Shown in pieces: positions 8,282 through 15,911 of a stretch of 46,404 bases of DNA. The notes beneath the pieces were generated by a model. That model was not told the DNA's origin. It was given only the letters and a program-made list of their open reading frames with translations, and ran no database searches. Source of the stretch: a virus. Position 1 is the stretch's first letter. Every line of letters starts with the position of its first letter. The stretch is from positions 1-46,404 of the IMG/VR virus record IMGVR_UViG_3300010885_045927; one strand, 5' to 3'. The translations under genes were made by a program, and so were the position numbers.

Positions 8282-8878
8282 ATGTTAAATCCGAAATTAA
8301 AACAGGGGGATAGAGTCGTAATATTACAAATGAACGACGATTATGGAATTCCATCAGGAACTGCCGGTACAGTATCACGAGTACTTGAAATATTTGGTGA
8401 GGATCAATATTACGTTGATTGGGACAACGGATCCAAATTGGCGATAATATCATCAGTTGATGCTTGGACTAAAGAAGAAGATTTCTTAAAAAGACGTAAA
8501 AAGAATATTAAAGAAAGTAATTTGGACAAAATGGTTCAACATAAAGAAATATTCAAAAATTTTGACGTTAAATTTCTTGTTGACTATATGAAAAAGTTAA
8601 GGGAATCAAGTATCATAAATATGTTTGGTTCTTCACCATATCTTTATATGGGTAAAGACAGGATATATCACCAAAATTATAATAACCCTAGTGCTGAAGA
8701 TAATGAAGCGTATGATGAGTTATTAGAAATGGCGGATGAAGCTCAATCTAAAATGATATCAGGAGTCATTAAAGTGTTAGAAAAAGAAGGAAAAGAGGTT
8801 GATCTATCAAATATAAATAGATATTTGAAGAAGTATTCTGAAAAGATTTGGGACACTTACGTATTTACGTTTAGATAA
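8282..8878 (+). CDS. protein with N-terminal SH3/KOW-like barrel
   Basis: A 198-residue protein. Residues 5-65 (KQGDRVVILQMNDDYGIPSG ... YYVDWDNGSKLAIIS) look like a small SH3/KOW-type barrel: a GDRV turn, a Gly-rich loop and a VDWDNG strand. That type of domain often binds protein or nucleic acid. The rest is charged and helical. It starts 2 bases after a phage promoter motif. Its end overlaps the convergent gene at 8871 by 8 bases. Role unknown. Confidence 0.6.
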   Translation: MLNPKLKQGDRVVILQMNDDYGIPSGTAGTVSRVLEIFGEDQYYVDWDNGSKLAIISSVDAWTKEEDFLKRRKKNIKESNLDKMVQHKEIFKNFDVKFLVDYMKKLRESSIINMFGSSPYLYMGKDRIYHQNYNNPSAEDNEAYDELLEMADEAQSKMISGVIKVLEKEGKEVDLSNINRYLKKYSEKIWDTYVFTFR

Positions 8879-9161
8879 GAACAAACTTAGTTTTTTTATC
8901 TTCTTCAACCATCTTAACAGTTCTATCCAAGAATACAGGATTCATTTCACCAAAATATCCACCAATAATATTAAAATCATAATATTCTTCAGCTTCAGAG
9001 TGAGTCATACCATCTCTTTCCATGAGTAAATCTAAAATTTTATTTTTATCATAAAGAATTCTAGATCCTCCACCGAAAGATTCAACAACACCAATTATGG
9101 CTTCATCTAAGTCCGTTAAAATGATTGCATCAGGAGCGTAATCCTCTAATAATATTTCCAT
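8871..9161 (-). CDS. conserved phage hypothetical protein
   Basis: A 96-residue protein. ADAIILTDLDEAIIGVVESF followed by ILYDKNKILDLLMERDGMTH and YYDFNIIGGYFGEMNPVFL is a pattern I recall as a very widespread small phage protein of unknown function (DLDEAxxG ... YD ... RDGMxxxEAxEYFDFNxxG). Conservation across unrelated phages suggests a general infection role. It is a single gene between two rightward genes. Confidence 0.7.
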   Translation of the reverse strand: MEILLEDYAPDAIILTDLDEAIIGVVESFGGGSRILYDKNKILDLLMERDGMTHSEAEEYYDFNIIGGYFGEMNPVFLDRTVKMVEEDKKTKFVLI

Positions 9162-9204
9162 AACATTTTATTTAAAATATATAAATAATCTTTCATTGAT
9201 TCAA

Positions 9205-9215
9205 TATATTTATAA
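9205..9215 (+). promoter_or_regulatory. phage promoter motif TATATTTATAA
   Basis: Exact motif, 10 bases before the ATG at 9226, consistent with a leader of only a few bases. Confidence 0.5.
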
Positions 9216-9225
9216 ATAAAAAACT

Positions 9226-9654
9226 ATGAGCGCGTATTTTGTAAACATATCAAACGAAGAAAGATCGAATATTCTTGATAAACATAAAACTATCTATGAT
9301 GGTTATGTTACTATGTATGGTCAACAACCTAAAGAACAACCATTATATGTTCAGGATTTTGCAAACGACAAAGTTGGAATCACAGTTAACGGAAAGGGTG
9401 ATGTTAAAGGATATACGAATACTAAAATTCACGAAAGTATGGATGAATTTTCAGAAATGGATAAGTATGAATTTATTCCATCAGATGATGAAGATGATAG
9501 TTTTGATTTTGACGCTGAAGATGAATTTTCAGATGAAGAAGAATTTGAAAACTACGACTTAGATGAAGTTGAAGATGAGGATTCTAAAGAAAATATTGAA
9601 GAAAGTGTTAAGAAAAGCTTAGATATGTTCAAAAGATTCAAAAATTTTAACTAA
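9226..9654 (+). CDS. acidic virion-associated protein
   Basis: A 142-residue protein beginning FVNISNEERSNILDKHKTIY, a variant of the helical leaders of candidate head proteins. A conserved-looking PLYVQDFANDKVGITVNGKG segment follows, then a very acidic stretch (residues 84-125, mostly Asp/Glu) and a basic C-terminal helix. Acidic tracts of this kind are common in phage internal or scaffold-linked proteins. Preceded by an exact TATATTTATAA motif. Function inferred from context only. Confidence 0.6.
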   Translation: MSAYFVNISNEERSNILDKHKTIYDGYVTMYGQQPKEQPLYVQDFANDKVGITVNGKGDVKGYTNTKIHESMDEFSEMDKYEFIPSDDEDDSFDFDAEDEFSDEEEFENYDLDEVEDEDSKENIEESVKKSLDMFKRFKNFN

Positions 9655-9680
9655 CTATTTGATTTTTTTGCGATTACGTG

Positions 9681-9705
9681 ATATTTGTTTGTAAAAAACA
9701 AATAT
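9681..9705 (+). promoter_or_regulatory. inverted repeat occluding a start codon
   Basis: ATATTTGTTT (9681-9690) and AAACAAATAT (9696-9705) are a perfect 10-base inverted repeat with a 5-base loop. The right arm includes the first two bases of the ATG at 9704. In RNA it would hide the start codon; in DNA it could be an operator. The left arm also resembles TAnnTTTG. Confidence 0.45.
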
Positions 9706-10015
9706 GGAAATCAGAGAAATTATATCTTTTTATGTTAATACAGCAAATGAAGTTCTTGAAGTGGACTTCAGATTAATTGAAGATGATGACAGTCATGTCA
9801 GAACCGATGAAATTGAATTATCAGAATTACAGGATTTTGGATTAAAAATAAATCACGAACATTTGGATATGATGGATGACATCACGGAAGATTATGATGA
9901 TTTAGATGACGAGGAAGAACCAATTGAAGAATTGGATAGAGACGAGTTATTATCTTTTTTGACGGAGTATTATACCGTCAATCCCAATAAGTTACCTGAC
10001 GCTTCTTTATTCTGA
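9704..10015 (+). CDS. acidic hypothetical protein
   Basis: A 103-residue protein with a very high Asp/Glu content in the second half (DDITEDYDDLDDEEEPIEEL). Its start codon lies inside an inverted repeat. The last 46 bases overlap, in the opposite direction, the C-terminal end of the SprT-like gene. No family recognised; mimicry of DNA or RNA by the acidic region is possible but unproven. Confidence 0.55.
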   Translation: MEIREIISFYVNTANEVLEVDFRLIEDDDSHVRTDEIELSELQDFGLKINHEHLDMMDDITEDYDDLDDEEEPIEELDRDELLSFLTEYYTVNPNKLPDASLF

Positions 10016-10455
10016 ACGAATACTAATTTATAGTTTTCATTGTAAGTCCCCTTACTACAACGTCCACATGAAGTACTATACTTAGATACTCTAAAACGAC
10101 GGTGAGTTTGGTTACAACCAGGACAAACCGCAATGTACTTACCCTCAATTGTATTGGTATCTTCTGAGGAATAACAACGTTCCCCATTGCACCCTATTTC
10201 AATTGCTTTACGTTTCCAAACATTGTCGTGGTGATGTCCAGGTGTCAAAGCGTGGGCAATTTCGTGTAAGATAGTATCTTTAACACTTTCATATGAATTA
10301 ATCAAAACCAAATGTCTTGACAATGAGATTGTTTTGTCCCCATAAGAACAACAACCGAATCTACGTTTTGCTGAATCAAATTCAAATCTCCAATTACGAA
10401 GTCCGTGTAACTTCATTAAACTTTCCGCTAATTCTCGTGTTGTTTTTAATTCCAT
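9970..10455 (-). CDS. SprT-like zinc metalloprotease
   Basis: SprT-family metallopeptidase (relative of Spartan/SPRTN). The 161-residue protein has the zinc motif HEIAH (64-68) with His in the following PGHHHD, and a C-terminal zinc ribbon with CPGC (111-114) and CGRC (130-133). That is the usual SprT order of HExxH catalytic domain then ribbon. Cellular SPRTN proteases cut proteins cross-linked to DNA; a similar clearing of protein from replicating phage DNA is a reasonable inference. It is leftward, convergent with the acidic gene at 9704, with which its 3' end overlaps by 46 bases. Confidence 0.9.
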   Translation of the reverse strand: MELKTTRELAESLMKLHGLRNWRFEFDSAKRRFGCCSYGDKTISLSRHLVLINSYESVKDTILHEIAHALTPGHHHDNVWKRKAIEIGCNGERCYSSEDTNTIEGKYIAVCPGCNQTHRRFRVSKYSTSCGRCSKGTYNENYKLVFVQNKEASGNLLGLTV

Positions 10456-10502
10456 ACGACAAAATTATTTATTTTTTTTCAAATAAACAAATATTTATGA
10501 CT

Positions 10503-10748
10503 ATGGGTGCAAAAATAGATCAAATTATTGATTTAATGAGACAATTTACAACTACCTCAGACGATGCGGAACTTGGAGAACAAGAATCATCAGGAGGTGG
10601 TGGAGGTGGTGGATCTAAAGCGGCATATCCTACAGTTACAAAATGGAACACAGGGATTAAACGAGGAAAGGCAAACCCACTAATGTCTAAGGATGAAAAA
10701 CCTTGGGAGACAGGTTTAGTGAGGGGGAAGGCAAATACTTTATTGTAG
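10503..10748 (+). CDS. small Gly-linker protein with two RGKAN repeats
   Basis: An 81-residue product. A helical start (MGAKIDQIIDLMRQF) leads through an acidic part and a run of seven Gly to two copies of W-x-TG-(I/L)-x-RGKAN-x-L (about residues 48-60 and 68-80). The ATG at 10503 is chosen because it lies 2 bases after an ATATTTATGA element, as in other genes here; an ATG at 10497 would add two residues. A flexible linker with repeated basic motifs suggests a capsid- or DNA-binding peptide, but I do not recognise it. Confidence 0.55.
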   Translation: MGAKIDQIIDLMRQFTTTSDDAELGEQESSGGGGGGGSKAAYPTVTKWNTGIKRGKANPLMSKDEKPWETGLVRGKANTLL

Positions 10749-10759
10749 TATATTTATAA
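10749..10759 (+). promoter_or_regulatory. phage promoter motif TATATTTATAA
   Basis: Exact motif, 4 bases before the ATG at 10764. Confidence 0.5.
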
Positions 10760-10763
10760 TATT

Positions 10764-12131
10764 ATGGGAAACCAAAATGACATATTAAAAAGAGTTAAAC
10801 TTCTTATGGAGTATGATACTTCTATGACACTAAATGAAAACATTTTGGTTTTAGAACAAAATCCTAATGCTAAATATTTAGATCCTAATTATACTAACAG
10901 AGGTAATGTTAAAGCTGGTTCAGATTATTTTGCGGGACTACAGATGCAACAAAAGCAAAAAATAAGTATGATACAATTTTGCGAAAACCCTAAAAACTCC
11001 GCAAAATGTAAAAAACTTAAAGAAACACCAAATGTATCAATTTGGGAAGCCACTGTGGATAATATAGGGAAAGATGCTTTATTGACTGCCGAAATAGGAA
11101 AAAAATTAGCAATTAATTTAGGTAAAGGAGATTTAAGAGGGGCTTTTAGAGATTTAAGGGATTTTTTCATTGAAACTTATAGTGGGGCGTTTGTTGATAT
11201 ATTTGTTTCAATTGCAGGTGTTGAAGTAGGCGGACCTTTACTTATGGAAGCTTTGGAGATTGCGTTTATGGCGAATGATTTATTTTATTTTTTGGAGAAT
11301 AAAAGTGGTAAAAGAGACTCTAGTAATTATACCACATGGGACGGTATAGTGTGGCAATTTACAAATAACATTGATTTTCAAAAATTAATAGTGGATATGA
11401 TGGTGGTTGCGACTAGGGGGGTAATGAGAAATGCTGGAAAAGCTCTTAATTGGTTAAAGAAAGGAGGTAAATCAATTATCACTACAATACTTGGATTTGT
11501 TAGTAAAATTAAAGGATATTTACCTAAATTAGGTGTGGTTGGAAAATTTTTATCTGACAAAATAGACAAAATTACTGAGTTTTTAAATAAGTTAATTAAA
11601 TCATTTACCGAAAAAACGACACAAGTTGCGAATAAATCTAAAGTTGGAGCAAAAACCGCTAATAAAACTACCGAAAAAACCGCAAAAACACAAGTAACAC
11701 ATCTATCAACGAGAAAATTATTAAGATTAATTAAGAGTAAAAAGTTGGTAGGATATTATAAAAAGTATATTAGAAGAATACCTAAAAAAATTCCTGAAGC
11801 AACACTAGCAGGTGCATTTGGAATGTTAGTACAAGCTGGTTTTATGATAAGTCTTCAAAAGTTTATGTCTGATCCAAAAAGTGAAGACGTAGTACAAGGA
11901 TTAGTTGAGAATGATAGTGTAGATAAAACAGTGACAGAAACTCAGAAAGCGGTAATTAAGAGATGTATTAGAGATACCCCATCAATTAAAAATGCAAAAA
12001 AAGTAACATTTGCAGGTCAAGAGGGGGAATATGATATATTTATGGTAGACGGCATTAAATACACATATAAAGATCCGTATAAGGAAGAAGGACCTGGACA
12101 ATATGAATTAATACCTTATAAAACAAAATAA
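10764..12131 (+). CDS. large internal virion protein candidate with leader
   Basis: A 455-residue protein. The leader DILKRVKLLMEYDTSMTLNE|N ends in LNE (23-25), a T4 prohead-protease type site. A hydrophobic Gly-rich region (about 135-185, including FVDIFVSIAGVEVGGPLLME) and several Lys/Thr-rich stretches follow, with a hydrophobic helix near 345-370. There is no enzyme motif. It opens a rightward series (10764, 12151, 13248, 13889, 14869) in which every start carries a related leader, as expected for a cluster of head-packaged proteins. It starts 4 bases after a TATATTTATAA motif. Function inferred from leader and context. Confidence 0.6.
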   Translation: MGNQNDILKRVKLLMEYDTSMTLNENILVLEQNPNAKYLDPNYTNRGNVKAGSDYFAGLQMQQKQKISMIQFCENPKNSAKCKKLKETPNVSIWEATVDNIGKDALLTAEIGKKLAINLGKGDLRGAFRDLRDFFIETYSGAFVDIFVSIAGVEVGGPLLMEALEIAFMANDLFYFLENKSGKRDSSNYTTWDGIVWQFTNNIDFQKLIVDMMVVATRGVMRNAGKALNWLKKGGKSIITTILGFVSKIKGYLPKLGVVGKFLSDKIDKITEFLNKLIKSFTEKTTQVANKSKVGAKTANKTTEKTAKTQVTHLSTRKLLRLIKSKKLVGYYKKYIRRIPKKIPEATLAGAFGMLVQAGFMISLQKFMSDPKSEDVVQGLVENDSVDKTVTETQKAVIKRCIRDTPSIKNAKKVTFAGQEGEYDIFMVDGIKYTYKDPYKEEGPGQYELIPYKTK

Positions 12132-12150
12132 AAATAATTAAAAAAATAAA

Positions 12151-13242
12151 ATGGAAAAAAAATTATTAACCGAAGTAAACCAAATCAGAAAAATGATGGG
12201 TTTAAACTTGTTAACAGAAGCTAGTCCTTGGGCTGACATTATTTCTCGTGTTGCAGGTGGTGTCGCAAGAAAAGATATTGATTTAATGATTGGTAAATCA
12301 TTAAAAAAAATACTAATAACGGACATTGAATCGGTTTTAACTAAGGCCACCGCAGGACAGGTGTTGAAAAAGGCGGATTTAGATATTTTGAAAGCACTTG
12401 ACTCTGAAATAAAAAATGCTGGAAATAGTTTAGGAAAAACAAATGCAAAAGGACTTGTAGGGGTATTTGAAGATGCAATGAAGGCTGCCAAAGCTGCAAA
12501 AGATCCTACAAAATACAAACTTTTACAGAGTCAAAAAGATGAAATAGCTAACTCATTAAAATCAAGTACTGGATCATTACCTAATCCAAAAAAGGAGGTA
12601 GTTAAGAGTGGTAAGGAAGGGTTAAAACAAGTACAAAATATTGCAAAAGAATTTGAATCAACTTACCGAAAGGCGTTTAAAGATGAGGGTTCTAAAACAA
12701 TACTTAAAAACGTTGCTCAGGAATTAGAAGGAAAACCAATGTCACAAGTTAGGTCTATGGTTGAACAGAGAATTAAAAACTTAGATGATGCACTTTCAAA
12801 ATTACCTGAAAAACAAAAAACTGATTGGAAATCACTTGCACTAAAACTTGTAGGATATAGTGAAGACTCTTTAGGTAGAATGGAGTTAGGTAAAACGGCA
12901 TTAGGTGTTGGTGCTAGAACATTATTAGTGTTAAGTACCTTTGATATCGCTAAAAATTATGTTGAATTAGGTAAAACACATCCTGAACTTGGAGGGCCCG
13001 GAAAGTTTGTTGGGGCATTTGCGGAAGTTTTAGCAGATATGGGTATCGGAGCTGGTGTTGGTGCATCACAGTCTGTTGATAAAGGTAGTCAAGCGATAAA
13101 AAGAGAAAAAGACATTGATACTGGAGTAGTTAATACAGGAGGAACTGATAATAAAGAAAAAGAAGAAAAGAAATCATCGGAAGAAAAAAGAAGATCATCA
13201 GATGGTGAAGAAGAAAAACCTAAAAAGAAACCAAGATTTTAA
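12151..13242 (+). CDS. internal virion protein candidate with LLTE|A leader
   Basis: A 363-residue protein starting MEKKLLTEVNQIRKMMGLNL and then LTE|A at 21-24, the clearest copy of the type-2 leader in the window. The body is helical and Lys-rich. A Gly/Ala-rich hydrophobic segment (about 290-312, DMGIGAGVGA) could insert into a membrane. The last 50 residues are a charged, disordered Lys/Glu/Ser tail. It is co-transcribed with 10764 and 13248. Likely packaged in the head and possibly ejected; not recognised as a known family. Confidence 0.6.
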   Translation: MEKKLLTEVNQIRKMMGLNLLTEASPWADIISRVAGGVARKDIDLMIGKSLKKILITDIESVLTKATAGQVLKKADLDILKALDSEIKNAGNSLGKTNAKGLVGVFEDAMKAAKAAKDPTKYKLLQSQKDEIANSLKSSTGSLPNPKKEVVKSGKEGLKQVQNIAKEFESTYRKAFKDEGSKTILKNVAQELEGKPMSQVRSMVEQRIKNLDDALSKLPEKQKTDWKSLALKLVGYSEDSLGRMELGKTALGVGARTLLVLSTFDIAKNYVELGKTHPELGGPGKFVGAFAEVLADMGIGAGVGASQSVDKGSQAIKREKDIDTGVVNTGGTDNKEKEEKKSSEEKRRSSDGEEEKPKKKPRF

Positions 13243-13247
13243 TTAAA

Positions 13248-13871
13248 ATGAAAATAGAACTATTAAAAGAAGAAGAATCATTGGATTGTACATCTTGTCA
13301 AAATCCAGAGCAATGTCGAATATGTGTTTATCAAACATTGACTGATCCTGATGTTGATGATTTTGAGGGTACTTATGATGAATTTATAAAAAAATATTTT
13401 CAAACAGAAGAATCGTCAATTGATTTTTATAACAAAATGGTTTCATTTGGTTATACCAATAAAGGAAAAAATGAATTTTTTAAAACATACTGTTGTGATT
13501 TAGATTGGGCTAAACAACAAAACTATTGTAAAACGGCAGCGGCAGCAAAAGAAAAGGATAAGTGGTATGTAGCGGATGATGAAAACAAACAAAAATTTAT
13601 TAAAAAATATCCGTGTATAAGTTCTCAGACTATTAACGATGCCAGACAAAAAGAAACTAATGACGGAACACTTATAGTTTTAAATGTTACGGTTAAAAAT
13701 GAAAGAGTATGGATGTATATGTTGGATTCTACAAATCCTGAATTAACAAGTAAGTATAATGGTTTAGTTAAAAAAGAAGATGGAACTGATGAGGGAAAAT
13801 TTGAGTGTCAAGGCGGGATAGTAGATACTCCAAAAACCAACATTCCGGATAATAAACTTCCACCTGATTGA
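13248..13871 (+). CDS. Cys-rich hypothetical protein, virion cluster
   Basis: A 207-residue acidic protein with about eleven Cys. They include CTSC and CRIC near the N-terminus (14-17 and 23-26, a possible four-Cys metal site) and a CC pair near residue 82. It begins MKIELLKEEES, a reduced form of the leader with a possible LKE|E site. It lies 5 bases after 12151 and before 13889. The last bases overlap the promoter-like element of the next gene. Role unknown; disulfide or zinc stabilisation is suggested by the Cys pattern only. Confidence 0.55.
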   Translation: MKIELLKEEESLDCTSCQNPEQCRICVYQTLTDPDVDDFEGTYDEFIKKYFQTEESSIDFYNKMVSFGYTNKGKNEFFKTYCCDLDWAKQQNYCKTAAAAKEKDKWYVADDENKQKFIKKYPCISSQTINDARQKETNDGTLIVLNVTVKNERVWMYMLDSTNPELTSKYNGLVKKEDGTDEGKFECQGGIVDTPKTNIPDNKLPPD

Positions 13872-13888
13872 TATTTATATATAAAAAG

Positions 13889-14866
13889 ATGATTAAGAAT
13901 AATTTTATAATTACCGAAGAAGATAAATCTCATATATTAAAATTGACGAGATTACCTAATTTCAAAAATCCTATCACATTAAAAGAAGATAATGGTGATT
14001 CAGGATTAAACATTACTTGGAAAAGTTCTAAAAATAAAGAAGTTGCCGACTCCGAGACTTTGAAATCAAATTTAGAAAAGTACAAACAAGGTGGTAGATT
14101 TACCCAACTAGATTTCTCAGATGCGACAAGAGTGGAACAAGCTTATAATAACTTAGTTTCGTACATTAATATGAATTATAGAGGTAATGTTGTTAATTAT
14201 TTCTACCGAGCATTGTTGGTGGCTGATAAAATTTTTCCTAACAATGGATATGGGACTATGGGTCAAGATTTGAAAAATATTTCCGACGACAAAACAATAA
14301 AATTAAAACCTAAATCGGGAAGTGCTACATACAACACAATGATTAATCCACCTGAAGATGAAGAAGGATTATATCAAGTAGCATATCTAAAAGCACCATT
14401 TGGTGGTGTTCCGATTTGGAAAATAAAAAGAATTTTAGATTCTGAACTTGGTAAACCGGGTACAACAGAACGTGTCCCTGATAATTCGTCAGAAACTGGG
14501 TCTAACATAGAATTAGCACAAGATAGTGTAATTGAGTACCTTGATTCTGCAACTAGAGGATATGACTCGGAATTAAATGATAGTTTATGTATAGACACCT
14601 TACAATTCTATCTAAACAAAGTTGTTAACAAACAATATCCAGTTTCAGGTGAGAAATTAAGAACATTAAAGAAAACAATTGCGTATTGTAACACAAATAT
14701 TAAGTACGATCCGGCAAGACAACAAGGATTATTTAAGAAAATTAAAAATAAAACATCAGGAAATGTTTACGGTAAATTAAAGAAGAAAACAAGAGCTTTG
14801 TTAGACGATCTTCAATACAGAAACGACGAATTCAAAGTAAACATAACCGATCCAGATAGAAACTAA
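13889..14866 (+). CDS. virion cluster protein with ITEEDK leader
   Basis: A 325-residue protein starting MIKNNFIITEEDKSHILKLT, a leader related to that at 9226. The ATG at 13889 is chosen over a TTG at 13868 because the latter overlaps the previous stop and a TGATATTTATATA promoter-like element sits between them. The C-terminal part is basic and helical (LKKTIAYCNTNIKYD, KIKNKTSGNVYGKLKKKTR). No enzyme motif seen. Likely an internal head protein by leader and neighbours. Confidence 0.55.
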   Translation: MIKNNFIITEEDKSHILKLTRLPNFKNPITLKEDNGDSGLNITWKSSKNKEVADSETLKSNLEKYKQGGRFTQLDFSDATRVEQAYNNLVSYINMNYRGNVVNYFYRALLVADKIFPNNGYGTMGQDLKNISDDKTIKLKPKSGSATYNTMINPPEDEEGLYQVAYLKAPFGGVPIWKIKRILDSELGKPGTTERVPDNSSETGSNIELAQDSVIEYLDSATRGYDSELNDSLCIDTLQFYLNKVVNKQYPVSGEKLRTLKKTIAYCNTNIKYDPARQQGLFKKIKNKTSGNVYGKLKKKTRALLDDLQYRNDEFKVNITDPDRN

Positions 14867-14868
14867 TT

Positions 14869-15546
14869 ATGAAACCATTGAAAAAAACGATTCACAAAAC
14901 GTTAGTAGAGGTGAAAGACAAAAAGAAGAAAACTCTTTTGGAAAGCAAGATTATTAAGAATAGATTCAAAATAATTCTTGAGGACAAAAGTATGTTTAAA
15001 AAGAAAAATAAGGAAAAATTATTTTCTCAATTAACATCTGAGGTTGTTTATCTTAAAACACAAGGATATGATAATAAAATGATTAACGAAGGATTATCAG
15101 ATATTTTTAAATCTTTGTTTGGGGCAGGTGCTGACTCAATATTCCAAACTTGGAAAGAAACTGGTGTTTCTTGGTTAATCAAACAATTGGGATTTAATCC
15201 TAATAGTACAGTTGCCAATTTTATTGAAGTTGCATTTGCTAACGTACCAATTAGTGAAATCCCTTCTTTATTAACAGATTGTGACAAAGTAACTAAAATA
15301 GTTGCTAAATCAATGTATGAAACCTATCTTAAAGGTTTACAACAAAATATTGGTTTAGGTAATATGGTAGGTGATGTTATGAGAAATGCAGTAACTGAAG
15401 TGATTGATGGTACTGAATTCGTACAAAAATTAGAGGGAGGATTAAGTAATATAATATGTCCTATGTTAGGAAGAGTAAATTCAAATATGGCTAAACAAGA
15501 AGATGGTATAAAATCTAAGTTGTTTGCACCTTTCATGGGTGCGTAA
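14869..15546 (+). CDS. virion cluster protein, basic leader
   Basis: A 225-residue protein. The first 60 residues are strongly basic with repeated short leader-like pieces (KTLVEVKD, KTLLESKII, FKIILEDKS). A body follows with IFKSLFGAGADSIFQTWKE, GFNPNSTVANFIEVAFANVP and a Gly-rich helical end. I recall similar 'LGxxPNSxxxNxxVVAFxNIxxSDI' segments in other large Bacteroidota phages but no function. It is the last gene of the 10.7-15.5 kb rightward series. A terminator-like hairpin follows at 15615. Confidence 0.55.
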   Translation: MKPLKKTIHKTLVEVKDKKKKTLLESKIIKNRFKIILEDKSMFKKKNKEKLFSQLTSEVVYLKTQGYDNKMINEGLSDIFKSLFGAGADSIFQTWKETGVSWLIKQLGFNPNSTVANFIEVAFANVPISEIPSLLTDCDKVTKIVAKSMYETYLKGLQQNIGLGNMVGDVMRNAVTEVIDGTEFVQKLEGGLSNIICPMLGRVNSNMAKQEDGIKSKLFAPFMGA

Positions 15547-15614
15547 GGAATTTCAGGACTAGTAAACCTGAGATAATAAACGAGTCAACTAAAGGGGGTA
15601 TTTCAAAATCTAAG

Positions 15615-15640
15615 AAAAAGGTGTCGTGAGACACCTTTTT
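15615..15640 (+). terminator. rho-independent terminator
   Basis: AAAAAGGTGTC, loop GTGA, GACACCTTTTT is a perfect 11-bp stem followed by a U-rich run. It ends the rightward virion operon. Read leftward it also has a U-run, so it could terminate the tRNA-like RNA on the other strand. The 68 bases between the last stop and this stem contain only a weak TTTCAGG/CCTGAGA hairpin. Confidence 0.85.
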
Positions 15641-15648
15641 CTTTTTAG

Positions 15649-15776
15649 ACCCTTCGGAGGGATTCGAACCCACAACACTCCACTATTAGAAAGCGACTAT
15701 AGAATAATGGAGATTATCGGACAACCTTGTCGCTAGATATCATCCGAATTAACGCTTCCAAATACGTATCGAAGGT
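15649..15776 (-). ncRNA. tRNA-like RNA with kissing hairpins in place of the anticodon arm
   Basis: Read leftward, CCTTCG (15775-15770) pairs with CGAAGG (15656-15651) as an acceptor stem. A D-arm-like hairpin ACG/CGT with TTTGG in the loop follows. At the other end is a T-arm, GTGGG-TTCGAAT-CCCTC, with one T-T mismatch. Between them there is no anticodon arm. Instead hairpin 1 (TCGGA 15747-15743 / TCCGA 15721-15717) carries AGCGAC in its loop, and hairpin 2 (CTCCATTATT 15712-15703 / AATAGTGGAG 15687-15678) carries GTCGCT in its loop. The loops are fully complementary over 6 bases. A G-U pair in hairpin 2 would be an A-C mismatch on the other strand, which fixes the direction. About 128 bases, with no CCA encoded. 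Position 1 does not pair cleanly. Confidence 0.55.
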
Positions 15777-15805
15777 AAACCCATTACAAACGTAATGAAT
15801 CGTTG

Positions 15806-15860
15806 TAGTCATAACAGGACTCGAACCTGTACGGGAGCACCTATTACCCTCCATATGACT
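15806..15860 (-). ncRNA. short tRNA-like RNA lacking an arm
   Basis: Read leftward, a perfect 7-bp acceptor (AGTCATA / TATGACT, then A) and a perfect T-arm (ACAGG-TTCGAGT-CCTGT) enclose only 21 bases. Those bases hold one 4-bp stem (GGAG / CTCC). A canonical tRNA needs both D and anticodon arms in this space. At 55 bases it is an acceptor/T-arm minihelix with one extra hairpin. It sits 29 bases upstream of the larger tRNA-like RNA on the same strand, so they may be processed from one transcript. Could be a degenerate tRNA, but the perfect acceptor and T stems argue for selection. Confidence 0.55.
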
Positions 15861-15911
15861 GAGAAAATTATAGTTGTTATTTTATAAAAATCAAATTAAC
15901 TTTGATTGTAT

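Noticed and set aside
10317-10502. Longer version of the 10503 protein
   Set aside because: The extra part is antisense to the SprT-like gene and crosses its upstream region; a promoter-like element sits right before 10503.
12138-12518. 126-codon leftward open frame opposite the 12151 gene
   Set aside because: It is the antisense of a protein with a clear leader and operon context. Its own translation is low-complexity hydrophobic with no start signal.
15547-15614. Possible additional structured RNA before the terminator
   Set aside because: Only a 5-7 bp weak hairpin is visible and there is no long-range pairing. It is treated as the 3' untranslated end of the virion operon.
15649-15776. 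tRNA with a group I intron
   Set aside because: The extra sequence is about 50 bases, far below any group I core, and the two hairpins with kissing loops explain it better.
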